A DNA stretch of 61,203 nt from Mesorhizobium sp. Root552 (GCF_001427285.1 NZ_LMFV01000010.1:1-61203), one strand, 5' to 3'; counted from the stretch's first letter, positions 42,092-50,428 are shown. Numbers and translations are program-made. Notes: generated by a model not told the origin, from the sequence alone.

Positions 42092-43476
42092 CTTTTGCCC
42101 CGTCGGGAGCGAGCGAGCACCCGAACTATTGGCCGCAATCTGTCGCTGAGCACGTCTTCACATTGTTGCAGAAGCCGTTGCGTGCGACCAAACGTGCTTG
42201 CCTCATAACCATTCACAAGCAGGTATTCGCAATCGTTTCCGATGTGCAGCGACACTTCGTGATCGCCCAGATTGTTCGCAAGATTCTCGATGAAAAGCGT
42301 ACGGAGCTTTTCAAAAACCAAAGCTCCCCGGGTTTCGCACAAAACATCTTGCGCTTCATAGCGGACCTCCAGAATAGCAAGCGGAAGGTGGCTGGAATTG
42401 TGGCGCAAACGATCGACTGCAGCTGTCAAGGACGTCGGCAAATCTCTCAGGCCGAGAGGTTTGACATGGCTGGTCAGCAAAGCGATCGCATTGTCCGTGA
42501 GATCGTAAGAAAAGAGGTCCGTACACCTGATCGATTGCCCATCTGCTCTTGCATTGCAGTCAAGGCAAACAAAGCCAATTTCCGGTTCGGAACTTGCCGC
42601 CGTGCACTGCCGGCAAACCTGCGTGACCCCCGGTTTGTCATAGTCCTTGCCGTAGTTTCTGAGCTGCTTTCTGCATTTGGGACACACCAAGGCCGAGCCC
42701 TGACGGAAGTTGTCTTCGGCCTCCAGAGCGGCACAACTGTAGTGATGCAAAAGAGCAACCTCATGGAGGTTTGCCGAACGGCACGCGGGACATTCCTCTC
42801 TGACTAAAAGCCGGCGTGACCCGCACGCGCCACATTCATGCAGGCGATCGAAGAATGTCTTCTTCAACAATCCTCGACGTACCAGACCCTCTGCCAGGGG
42901 GATGGTCACACGAGCCGGCGGATAGCCAGGGTAACATACGGTTTCCGGTATCGACGCGCTATATTGAGCCGCGAGGGTCCGGCCGGAGACGAATGAATGC
43001 GCGAGAAGCTCCATCTCTGGGGCTGCAGGGGTGGCGAATGCAGGTCCTAGTTGTCGGCGCCGTTCCCGGAAATCAAGGATGCGACGCGCAGTTTGTGCCC
43101 AACTATCGCGATCGGCGATATCGAAGCGGACATCCGCAAAGTCTGTCGCACGTCCTGTTAAATCGATGATTGGAACAAGCATCGAACCCGGCGCCGCCCG
43201 GAGATCATGCAAGACTGATGTTCGTGACGGGTCTGCGAATACAATCGCATCGACGTGGTGGTGGGACGTGTCGAATATAAGCTCCAGAAACTTCTGATAA
43301 GGCAGCGGAAGCCCAGGGAGCCACCCCACTTTGGGCCGGTCAAAAAGCCCCATACCATGCCACAGCGCTAGGCACTGCTGAGCAACGTCATTGGTTTCAA
43401 CCGGCAGGGATCTAAGGGGCAGTTCTACAACCGTCGATGACAACATCACCGCGGACACTCCATAGTCGGGTTCCAT
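42088..43476 (-). CDS. TackOD1-like multi-zinc-ribbon protein with degenerate GGDEF-like domain
   Basis: A 462-residue cytosolic protein in three parts. Residues 1-165 form an alpha/beta region of unknown type, with VDAIVFADPSRTSVLHDLRA like a receiver or Rossmann strand. Residues 212-320 carry five CxxC pairs (C215/C218, C229/C232, C265/C268, C288/C291, C304/C307) plus C248, C318 and HH at 244-245; LLHHYSCAALEAEDNFRQGS and YGKDYDKPG resemble the TackOD1 domain known from archaeal and bacterial signalling proteins. Residues 345-455 look like a GGDEF fold with GNDCEYLL in place of GGDEF, so probably no cyclase activity but possible c-di-GMP or partner binding. First gene of the GT2-HlyD operon; start ATG 43476 or 43446. 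Confidence 0.68.
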   Translation of the reverse strand: MEPDYGVSAVMLSSTVVELPLRSLPVETNDVAQQCLALWHGMGLFDRPKVGWLPGLPLPYQKFLELIFDTSHHHVDAIVFADPSRTSVLHDLRAAPGSMLVPIIDLTGRATDFADVRFDIADRDSWAQTARRILDFRERRRQLGPAFATPAAPEMELLAHSFVSGRTLAAQYSASIPETVCYPGYPPARVTIPLAEGLVRRGLLKKTFFDRLHECGACGSRRLLVREECPACRSANLHEVALLHHYSCAALEAEDNFRQGSALVCPKCRKQLRNYGKDYDKPGVTQVCRQCTAASSEPEIGFVCLDCNARADGQSIRCTDLFSYDLTDNAIALLTSHVKPLGLRDLPTSLTAAVDRLRHNSSHLPLAILEVRYEAQDVLCETRGALVFEKLRTLFIENLANNLGDHEVSLHIGNDCEYLLVNGYEASTFGRTQRLLQQCEDVLSDRLRPIVRVLARSRRGKS

Positions 43477-43698
43477 TGAAAACCCGACAATTTGTCCGGC
43501 GTCTTCGCAGGAGTGTCGAATCGGCTAATGGATGTATTTTATTACCATTTAAAGCTAGTCCAATTTGGGTAAGCTTACTCTCCGGAGGCGTGCGCAGATC
43601 GGATTGATATGCTTGGATATCGCTTGCGGAATATTGCGACCACTCTCGGCATTTGACGCCGGATGTCTCGCAACCCTTGGCGAAATACATGGAAATTC

Positions 43699-43971
43699 TC
43701 ACTGCCTTCCTGAGCATGCCGCCCGCAGGCGTTCGATAGCTTGATTGGCATGGCTTCGAGCAATCCCACGCACCTTGTCGTGTAGCGTCTGGTCACCACC
43801 GGAAAATTGGATTTCTTTAAGATCGCGATCGATTTGCATCACGAAATAGTCGAACGCGATATCCTTGTGCTTGATTGTGCGCAGTGCGTAGTCAAGGGCA
43901 ATTGTAGCCAGAATTCTTCCAGCAAGCGCTTCGCCACGCATCTCAGCCAATTGATCAAGAACATCATCCAT
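43699..43971 (-). CDS. Small helical hypothetical protein
   Basis: A 90-residue, nearly all-helical protein (MDDVLDQLAEMRGEALAGRI, then DYALRTIKHKDIAFDYFVMQ, then GIARSHANQAIERLRAACSG). I chose ATG 43971, preceded by TGAGGCGAAA; an open frame extends upstream to 44121 but is unlike protein. No family recognised. It sits between the GT2 operon and a divergent membrane gene. The 220 bases to the GT2 operon hold no clear gene and probably its promoter. Confidence 0.45.
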   Translation of the reverse strand: MDDVLDQLAEMRGEALAGRILATIALDYALRTIKHKDIAFDYFVMQIDRDLKEIQFSGGDQTLHDKVRGIARSHANQAIERLRAACSGRQ

Positions 43972-44249
43972 TTTCGCCTCAGCGCCAACAACCAGTCCGT
44001 ATCCAGGAACCCGCCAATTAGCGACTTGGCCCATATATCTCGAAATGAGACATGTCCTGCGCCCTTCATCATTCCTTACGGATTGCTCAGCAAGATTCAG
44101 GCCAACCTTGACTGCAACCATCGGTTCTCTTTTGCGCTGCCAGAACCGGGAATCCTGGAAGCCGGGCGGTCGAAGCAGGCCGCCTGCTGCCCGATTTAAT
44201 GGTTGATTTAGCTTCCTGGTCCATTCTCCGAAGAAAATCGGAGGTCGTT

Positions 44250-44807
44250 ATGCGTCGCCAGACTTTTGCAGCTGTCAGCTTCCCCCTTCTTCTGATAGGT
44301 CTGCTGATGGCGGAACGCATTGCGACCTTTTTCCTTGGGCTGCATCCATCGAGCATGGCTTTGTGGGCAGCTTCGGTAGAGCTTCGTGCACTGTGCCGGG
44401 TAATCACCAACTGGCTTGAACTCGCAACCGGCGGACACCTGATACTACAGACCATCCTGATTGCGGTCGTTGCCATTGCTATTTGCCAACTGGCTCGGAC
44501 GAGGCACGGCTCGGCTGTTTCCTTCGTCGTCAATCACGGCGCATTGTTGACGGTAGGGGCTGCAACAATGCTTGCCAACGGAGCCAGTTTTGCCAGCGTG
44601 GATCCGGTTGCTTCTGCACCACTCAGCTTCGTCCCGTTCCAAAGCCTGCATGTCGGGTGGTTACATGGCGTCGTTTTCGCCATTGGCCTGATGGGCTGCC
44701 TTTCATGCCATTACTCTTACCTGGCTAAGGCGCGCGGGCGCGAACGCGCCGTCAAGGCCAGACTCACCGAACTCAGCCTCGGTCTTGAGGGCAGGCGATT
44801 GGCTTGA
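44250..44807 (+). CDS. Membrane protein, unknown function
   Basis: A 185-residue inner-membrane protein with four predicted helices (FAAVSFPLLLIGLLMAERIA; LILQTILIAVVAIAICQLAR; FVVNHGALLTVGAATMLANG; WLHGVVFAIGLMGCLSCHYS) and a basic cytosolic tail. ATG 44250 is set by a strong GGAGG five bases upstream; the open frame reaches 44199 without one. No domain recognised. It is transcribed toward the Tad operon end, overlapping the last bases of the SH3-like gene on the other strand. It is the only plus-strand gene between the GT2 operon and the Tad minus arm. Confidence 0.65.
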   Translation: MRRQTFAAVSFPLLLIGLLMAERIATFFLGLHPSSMALWAASVELRALCRVITNWLELATGGHLILQTILIAVVAIAICQLARTRHGSAVSFVVNHGALLTVGAATMLANGASFASVDPVASAPLSFVPFQSLHVGWLHGVVFAIGLMGCLSCHYSYLAKARGRERAVKARLTELSLGLEGRRLA

Positions 44808-45066
44808 CGAAATAGGCTTTCACAAAGCCGCTCATCTTCACATCCGGCAGCGGAAAGTAGTCCACCGCACACCACTGGCGCTTAACGCTCAAGCCTTGCG
44901 GAAGACACCTGCCGGTCGCCCGCAAGACCCCGGTGTGATCGGGGGCGATCGCACCTACCGCCGATGATAGGTGCGTCTGTCGACTACGAATGTAGAGCAC
45001 ATCCCACATGTCGACATTGACGACATGATAGCACTTGGCATTTGCTGCCTGTGTTCTTGCTGGCAA
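44773..45066 (-). CDS. Secreted SH3-like domain protein, start unclear
   Basis: At least 97 residues. Residues 12-90 look like a bacterial SH3 domain: CYHVVNVDMWDVLYIRSRQT, then AVGAIAPDHTGVLRATGRC, QWCAVDYFPL and GFVKAYFVKP (the D-V-L-x-I-R-S, G-x-I-P, W-C-x-V and G-(W/F)-V pattern), which binds peptidoglycan. The first normal start is TTG 45066, but the same frame continues upstream to about 45136 and encodes a signal-peptide-like run (RLIIAIVLCFPGALPARTQA) with no ATG, GTG or TTG before it. A rare ATT or ATC start near 45105 or an unseen frameshift is possible. Last gene of the extended Tad minus arm. Confidence 0.55.
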   Translation of the reverse strand: MPARTQAANAKCYHVVNVDMWDVLYIRSRQTHLSSAVGAIAPDHTGVLRATGRCLPQGLSVKRQWCAVDYFPLPDVKMSGFVKAYFVKPIACPQDRG

Positions 45067-45118
45067 TGCGCCAGGAAAGCACAGAACTATTGCAATGATG
45101 AGTCTCTCGAGACGGGAT

Positions 45119-45691
45119 TCAGCGTATCTTGCGATAGGTCACCTTTCCGTCAGCAGTCTGGAACCTCTGGTAGGAGGGGCTCAGGCTGGGCAGTTCCCTC
45201 ACTCCCGATCTGCGAGGGTCAGCAATGGCCATCGATACATCAGCTTCGGTCATGAACGCCTGAGGCGCATCGCTTGCCAGCAAGCCAGGCTCAGTCGCCG
45301 CCGGCACCGTGCCGAAGGTGCCGAATTCGTTCCGCGTGCCAACCTGAGCAAGCTTCTGCTTCAGTTCGCCTACGTTCTTCGAGACGGCCGCAAAACGAGA
45401 ATCGAAATTGTTGTTGAGTTGGTCAAACTGGTTTTGCAGGCCGGTATTGACCAGATTCATCTTGTCAATCAGCCGCTTTTCAAATGTTGAAAGTTGTTCC
45501 AGCCTGCTTTCCAGCACCGCAACGTCCGAGTTGACCCCGTAAAGATGCACCGAAACAAACAGGTTGACGGCCGTCAGGATCGAAGCAGAGGCGGCGAAGG
45601 TGGCAACAACCCACGACCGATTGGAAGTATTTTCAGCCGTGAGCGCCTGAGGTTCGACAGCAGGTGCGTCCAAATCATGAATAATGGTCAT
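45119..45691 (-). CDS. Membrane-anchored coiled-coil protein
   Basis: A 190-residue protein with a short cytosolic N-terminus, one membrane helix (SWVVATFAASASILTAVNLF near residues 26-45), and a periplasmic coiled coil (about 55-115: VAVLESRLEQLSTFEKRLID, then LQNQFDQLNNNFDSRFAAVS). A low-complexity tail ends in KVTYRKIR. No known domain. It overlaps the YkuD gene by four bases (ATGA), so the two are coupled, and the SH3-like gene follows. It looks like a bitopic scaffold that could hold the transpeptidase or SH3 protein near the pilus base (inference). Confidence 0.72.
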   Translation of the reverse strand: MTIIHDLDAPAVEPQALTAENTSNRSWVVATFAASASILTAVNLFVSVHLYGVNSDVAVLESRLEQLSTFEKRLIDKMNLVNTGLQNQFDQLNNNFDSRFAAVSKNVGELKQKLAQVGTRNEFGTFGTVPAATEPGLLASDAPQAFMTEADVSMAIADPRRSGVRELPSLSPSYQRFQTADGKVTYRKIR

Positions 45692-46284
45692 CTCACCACC
45701 ACCTTTGCTCCGACTGGTACTCTATTGAACAAGTCCATGATGTCCGTGTTTGTCAGACGGAAGCAGCCGGACGTTCCGTCAAACCCGACACCGGCCGGGT
45801 CATTCGTTCCATGTATACGGTAAAGCGTGTCGCGCCCTGCCTTGTAGAGATAGAGGGCTCGGGCACCGAGAGGATTGTAGGGGCCGGAAGGCACAAACTC
45901 CGGAAGTTCCGGTTGGCGCGCACGCATTTCTGCTGGCGGGCGCCATTCCGGCCATTCCTGCTTGGCCCCGACCTTTACCGTGCCAGTCCAGCCAAAGCCC
46001 TCACGTCCAACGCTGATGCGGAACCGCAATGCCTGCCCTTGCCCGGTAACGAGATAGAGCATCCCATCATCTTTGTTGATCACGATGGTGCCTGCCGGTT
46101 CCGTGGACTGGAATGCCACGGCCTGCTTGAAGCTGGGGCCCATTTTCGGCAACGGCGGCCGCTTGGCTCCGTGAACCTGCTGGATGCTTGCCTGCGCATT
46201 CGCATAGCCAACGATGCCTGTGGCGATCAGCGCACCAAGAGAAATCCCGGCCAGGATTTTCCAGATATCAGCGTTTGCCGCCAT
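45688..46284 (-). CDS. YkuD-family L,D-transpeptidase
   Basis: A 198-residue exported protein. An N-terminal membrane helix or signal (WKILAGISLGALIATGIVGY) is followed by the YkuD domain (about 60-198). The catalytic box is complete: IHGTNDPAG then GTSGCFRLTNTDIMDLFNRV (H-G-T...S-x-G-C-x-R). The active Cys and His suggest formation of 3-3 peptidoglycan cross-links or attachment of proteins to the wall, in the periplasm. ATG 46284 is preferred over GTG 46296; both lie inside the cpaE 3' end. A peptidoglycan enzyme inside a tad operon is unusual. Confidence 0.85.
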   Translation of the reverse strand: MAANADIWKILAGISLGALIATGIVGYANAQASIQQVHGAKRPPLPKMGPSFKQAVAFQSTEPAGTIVINKDDGMLYLVTGQGQALRFRISVGREGFGWTGTVKVGAKQEWPEWRPPAEMRARQPELPEFVPSGPYNPLGARALYLYKAGRDTLYRIHGTNDPAGVGFDGTSGCFRLTNTDIMDLFNRVPVGAKVVVR

Positions 46285-47431
46285 CGAGCCGCTCACGGAA
46301 AATCGAGGTCAGGTCTTTATTGAAGCGTGCGCCAGCATGGACTTCAGACGGCAGCAGAGCGCGATTGAGCGCATCCGACAAAAGCGGTGTATCGAGGCTG
46401 ACCGCTTTGATGTGCGGCATCTTGAAGATCTTCTCCAGTTCGCTGTTGGAGAAGTGATTGCCAAACAGCTTGCGCTTGCGCTTGTTCGCGACAAGCGTGA
46501 CGTTTGCCGCACTGCCGCGCAACTCGCGAATCCGGGTATAGATTGCCTTAGCGCGGCGCAGCGATGCGACGTTGAGTTCGAACACAAGGAAGATCTCGTC
46601 GCTGGTCGACAGCACCGTCTTTTGCCACGGTGTTTCGATGCTCGGCAGATCGATGATCACATCGTCGAAGCGATAGGCAGCCAGGTCAAGTAAGCGGAAT
46701 ACGAACTGGTCGCCACCCAGATCGAATGGCAGGCTTGGCCGCTCGAACGAATAGAGCGTGAAGCCACGCTTGTGCGTCAACTTGATAATATCCATCAATT
46801 CGACGTCGAGACGGTTGGGATTGGAAACCACACCTCCGAGGTCGAATTCGTTGTAGATATTGAGATAGCCGCTGCAATTGGCGTGCTGGAAATCGAGATC
46901 AACAACGCAGGTGCCAGCAGCATTCTGCGCGGATTTGCGTGACAGATAGTCCGCAGCTGAAAGCGCCAGCGTGGTCGCGCCTGCTCCGCCATTGGCGCCT
47001 ACGAATGTGATTACCCTGCTCTTGTTGGCTTCGCTGCCGCTGTCGTGGAACGTGACTGCATTGATCAGTTCCTTGGGGTCGACAGGTTTGCGCAACCAGT
47101 CGGCGGCGTTGAGGCGCACGACGGCCCGCATGTGCTCGGACTGCAGTTCACCTGACAAAGCAATCAACGGAATTGAGGCCCAAGCCACTCGCGCCTCGGT
47201 TAGGCGCTCATTGTCGAGGACCTGACCGTCACCGACATCGAAAATTACGATACTCGGGCGGGCGTCGGCCTTCGGCCCATCGAGAAAAGCGTCGGCATCA
47301 GCCACCTGAACATCGTAGATCGCAAGTGCATCCAGACGCGTCGCGATGTCGTGCTTGAAACGGGCATCGGCAGAATAGAGTGCGATGCGCTTGCGCCGTG
47401 TTGGTTGGATTTTGGTGTTTAGGGCGTTCAT
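46268..47431 (-). CDS. cpaE: Tad pilus assembly ATPase CpaE/TadZ
   Basis: A 387-residue cytosolic protein of the MinD/ParA superfamily that places the pilus machine at the pole. An N-terminal receiver-like domain (PSIVIFDVGDGQVLDNERLT; KPVDPKELINAV near residue 125) lacks clear phosphorylation logic. The deviant Walker A is FVGANGGAGATTLALSAADY, with neither signature lysine, as is common in CpaE. Walker A' and switch I regions follow (CVVDLDFQHANCSGYLNIYN). It overlaps the tadE gene by four bases and the YkuD gene by about 17. Part of the minus-arm operon. Confidence 0.88.
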   Translation of the reverse strand: MNALNTKIQPTRRKRIALYSADARFKHDIATRLDALAIYDVQVADADAFLDGPKADARPSIVIFDVGDGQVLDNERLTEARVAWASIPLIALSGELQSEHMRAVVRLNAADWLRKPVDPKELINAVTFHDSGSEANKSRVITFVGANGGAGATTLALSAADYLSRKSAQNAAGTCVVDLDFQHANCSGYLNIYNEFDLGGVVSNPNRLDVELMDIIKLTHKRGFTLYSFERPSLPFDLGGDQFVFRLLDLAAYRFDDVIIDLPSIETPWQKTVLSTSDEIFLVFELNVASLRRAKAIYTRIRELRGSAANVTLVANKRKRKLFGNHFSNSELEKIFKMPHIKAVSLDTPLLSDALNRALLPSEVHAGARFNKDLTSIFRERLDGGKR

Positions 47432-48063
47432 GTGGGTGCACCACTTTTCAGATCTTCACCGGTCACTGTGCTCAGCATGGAAGGCATGGTGATGTCCGTG
47501 AAACCCAACAGGCCCTCGAGGAAAAAGAACTGGAAATTAATGTTACGCAGACTGACTGTGATGGTTGGAATGGGGCCGCTCAGGCGGGTCTGGTAGCCAA
47601 GACCGGTCGCCGAATAGGTGATGACCACATTTTCTCGCCGCAGCATTGGATAGAAATGGCACATGCCCGGACGCTTACCTGACGTCAAAGCAGGACACGG
47701 CACGCTTGCGTTGAATGGCATGTCGCCCTGGAAAATCTGGTTGAAATCAATGGTATTTGAAGCAACGGTGGCCCCGTTCTGTGTGCAGCCGGTCGACGTG
47801 CAAACGAAGGGCAAGTAAGCATTGGCCACGACCGGCGCTCCGGGTGTCCCTGTCGGTGCAGCACTTGTAAGACCCGTTGCCACGGGGTTTGAGATCGATG
47901 CGAGCCGGGCGCCGACCTGAACAGCTTTAGTGGCTGAATTCCATTGATAAAGGGCGTTGCCAAGGTCCACGAAACCAAGCGTTAGCGCCAGCATGACGGT
48001 CAGGGCGATAGCCGCCTCGACCATCACCGCACCGCCCTGTTCCTGGGTGAATCGCTTCAACAT
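47428..48063 (-). CDS. tadE: TadE-like pseudopilin
   Basis: A 211-residue minor pilin. The N-terminal region has MLKRFTQEQGGAVMVEAAIA, the G-x-x-x-V-E-x-A pattern of TadE (cleaved after G by the prepilin peptidase), followed by a hydrophobic helix. Two Cys pairs are possible in the periplasmic part (CTSTGCTQ; PCPAL; GMCHF). ATG 48063 is the natural start; the open frame upstream is not protein-like. It overlaps cpaE by four bases. Confidence 0.83.
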   Translation of the reverse strand: MLKRFTQEQGGAVMVEAAIALTVMLALTLGFVDLGNALYQWNSATKAVQVGARLASISNPVATGLTSAAPTGTPGAPVVANAYLPFVCTSTGCTQNGATVASNTIDFNQIFQGDMPFNASVPCPALTSGKRPGMCHFYPMLRRENVVITYSATGLGYQTRLSGPIPTITVSLRNINFQFFFLEGLLGFTDITMPSMLSTVTGEDLKSGAPT

Positions 48064-48065
48064 AA

Positions 48066-48605
48066 TCAGAACCTGATCAAACGCTCTTCCTGAGCGCCTT
48101 GCAGTGCGATTGGACCGATGCCTATGAGGGTCAACATACCGATGCCGGCGTAGTTGAGCGTGCCGGATGCTCTGACGATACACACCTGCGCGGTGACCGA
48201 ATGGTACTGAATGACGCCGCCTGAAACTGCATCGTGGCAGGAAGCTGGATCGGCAATAGCGATAGCAACATCGTCGGCAATCAGGTTGCGGACCCTTGCC
48301 GTACCGGTCCCGCCAGGATTGCCGAATACTGCGATGTTTCGCGCAGCCGTTGCACAATTGATGACCGGAGAAATATTGCTTTCCGTATACAACTGGCTGT
48401 TGCAGCGTGCGGCAAAACGCGCAGCGTCACGCAAGCCCGATTCCATCAGCGACTTGCTGTATATAAGATTTCCAAATTCGAGCACGCCCGCCGAGATCGT
48501 CAGCATCAGCGGCGCGACCAAGGCCATTTCGACCAGCACCGATCCCTGCTGTTCGCGTCGAAAGCTTCTGAATTTGCACACGAATTTTCTGATGAACGCG
48601 CTCAT
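48066..48605 (-). CDS. tadE: TadE-like pseudopilin
   Basis: A 179-residue minor pilin: RREQQGSVLVEMALVAPLML near residue 14 shows the G-(S)-x-L-V-E motif before a membrane helix, then FGNLIYSKSLMESGLRDAAR, as in TadE family members. ATG 48605 lies in the stop region of tadG (four-base overlap). Two TadE-like proteins side by side plus TadG form the minor-pilin set. Confidence 0.83.
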   Translation of the reverse strand: MSAFIRKFVCKFRSFRREQQGSVLVEMALVAPLMLTISAGVLEFGNLIYSKSLMESGLRDAARFAARCNSQLYTESNISPVINCATAARNIAVFGNPGGTGTARVRNLIADDVAIAIADPASCHDAVSGGVIQYHSVTAQVCIVRASGTLNYAGIGMLTLIGIGPIALQGAQEERLIRF

Positions 48606-50098
48606 CGGTACAGCTGAGCCTCGTCGCGCAGGAAGTTGTCCAGCGTGCCACGCCCGCCACGGCCGGTGATGTCCACCAGTTCGGCGTAGATATCCTTGCT
48701 GTCCTTGATCGGTTCGGTGATGAAGAAGCTGGCAAACGCCCTGACCGGCACGTTTTCCTTTCGACCATTGAAACCGGGGATCTGGTCGCAATCAATGATC
48801 GCACCGTACAAAATGCGGCGATCGACGGTTGTTACGGGCGTTTGATTGCAGGCAGGAATTCCAGTCTCACCACTTACCGCAGTATCCCCTACGATACTGT
48901 CATTGGTGGCAGGGTCCCCATCCGGATCAAGTTCGTATCTATAGACTTCATAACGCGTTGGCAGGTTGTCTCCGGTGCCGGAAAGAGCGGCGGGAAGAGG
49001 GCGGGTAGGATGATTGACCGCCCAATACCTTGTAAGATTCCAATCGCCAGCGCCCATGCGCCTGTCCATCATGGTGCAGTTGCCCGCGATGTGACAGGAA
49101 TCCTTCTCCAAACCTACGCCCTTGTTCGGGTCGGTTTCGAAAGTCACCTTGCCGTTGTTGCAGTTGACGCTCTTTAGCCCCATGCGAACATTCGCAGCGG
49201 GTCCGTCTGCAGTTCCGATGTAGCTTTTGCTGATGCCAAACCGGGCATTGAGTCCGTCTTCGACCGGGCCGGTATTTTGACCGGGCTCGGTGTTCACGCC
49301 GTTGCGGGAATAACATCCCGGCGGCTTGACTTTCGCCAGCATGGCCTCAAGCGCATTGGCTCCGTTGCCGAAGGGAGAGGCGAGGAACGCGAAATTGCCA
49401 GGAACGTAAGAACTACCCTTCCTGATCAGGATTTGCCGCCGGCGGTACTGCCTGGTGTTGGCAGCCTGTTCAAGCGTAATCCCACCTACTTCAGCAGGCC
49501 GCTCATAAGGATTGCAGATGAAAATCGGCGTGTAATCGCACACGCCCGACCGGAAACCGGCAACAGCTGAGGCAGCAACGTTAAAGCCATTATTGGCCGA
49601 ATTGCCCGTCAGGAACGACACCGGGAAGATCGCGGCAAATCCCTGCGGCGCGACTTTGACCTCGACAAAGCCGGTCGATTGTTCGTTGAGGGCGTAGTTG
49701 GACGAGGTTATTGCCGAACTATCAGAACTGGGAATACTTGCGAGGAAGCACCAGCTTAAGTTGCCGGCTGTGTTGCAGGTCTTGTCGCCCCCTGGCTGAC
49801 CTCCTCTCAATGTCACAGTGCCGGATGTGGCGAAGCGCGCGTCATTGTCGACCAGCGTGGCCATCGCCCGCTCGGCGCGAGCCCACGAACCGGTCGTGCC
49901 ATCCAGTTCGGCTGCCGCTGCGAGCGCCAGCGAGTCCGTCCCACGCTGCAGATCGAAATGCAGATTGCTGGCGCGGCTCATGTCGATGACAAGCAGCGAG
50001 AACCCGATAATCGCCGGCAGCAGAATGGCGACGAGAATAAGCGCTATGCCGCTCTCATCCGAGCCGAATTTCCGCAATTTTGCTAAGACCAGTCCCAT
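48602..50098 (-). CDS. tadG: TadG-like pilus assembly protein
   Basis: A 498-residue protein anchored by an N-terminal helix (DESGIALILVAILLPAIIGF), where G-I-A-L resembles the start of TadE/F/G proteins. The helix is followed by a large periplasmic part with several Cys. A full von Willebrand A metal site is not obvious, though TadG proteins often have a divergent one. The 42 bases to the lipoprotein gene hold a GGGAC-type leader only. Part of the minus arm. Confidence 0.8.
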   Translation of the reverse strand: MGLVLAKLRKFGSDESGIALILVAILLPAIIGFSLLVIDMSRASNLHFDLQRGTDSLALAAAAELDGTTGSWARAERAMATLVDNDARFATSGTVTLRGGQPGGDKTCNTAGNLSWCFLASIPSSDSSAITSSNYALNEQSTGFVEVKVAPQGFAAIFPVSFLTGNSANNGFNVAASAVAGFRSGVCDYTPIFICNPYERPAEVGGITLEQAANTRQYRRRQILIRKGSSYVPGNFAFLASPFGNGANALEAMLAKVKPPGCYSRNGVNTEPGQNTGPVEDGLNARFGISKSYIGTADGPAANVRMGLKSVNCNNGKVTFETDPNKGVGLEKDSCHIAGNCTMMDRRMGAGDWNLTRYWAVNHPTRPLPAALSGTGDNLPTRYEVYRYELDPDGDPATNDSIVGDTAVSGETGIPACNQTPVTTVDRRILYGAIIDCDQIPGFNGRKENVPVRAFASFFITEPIKDSKDIYAELVDITGRGGRGTLDNFLRDEAQLYR

Positions 50099-50140
50099 AA
50101 CGCATAACTCCGGATCGGGCGCTCGATGTCTGATGCCGAC

Positions 50141-50428
50141 CTAGTTCGTTGCTCCCACATTGACGGTGACATTCTGCGCAGGCTGGGAAGCCTGCTGCGG
50201 TGCATGGTATTTTCGGACCGCGCTCGCTGCGTGCGGACCACTTCGGGTGATGGAGGTGTCTGTCGAATCCGGATTGAAAGGGTCGACGCTGTGCAACATG
50301 ATGTTGCTCTTCGTCGCATCGCCAGCAGCCAGCGTGACCGTATCGTAGCGGTTCATATAGTCGGCGCAGCCCATAAGAAGCGCACATGGGGCCAGCACGG
50401 CGAGAAGCAGTCCGCTATTTCTTGACAT
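50141..50428 (-). CDS. Short CpaD-like lipoprotein
   Basis: A 95-residue protein. An N-terminal signal with lipobox LLMGC (residues 17-21) predicts an outer-membrane lipoprotein. The rest (YDTVTLAAGDATKSNIMLHS, VDPFNPDSTDTSI) shows a faint likeness to the N-terminus of CpaD, but is less than half the usual 200 or more residues. It occupies the place of cpaD between secretin and tadG and overlaps cpaC by 14 bases. It may be a reduced secretin pilotin. Confidence 0.65.
   Translation of the reverse strand: MSRNSGLLLAVLAPCALLMGCADYMNRYDTVTLAAGDATKSNIMLHSVDPFNPDSTDTSITRSGPHAASAVRKYHAPQQASQPAQNVTVNVGATN

Noticed and set aside
43807..44199. Plus-strand frame of 130 codons
   Set aside because: It is antisense to the helical protein at 43699-43971, whose composition and start site are better.
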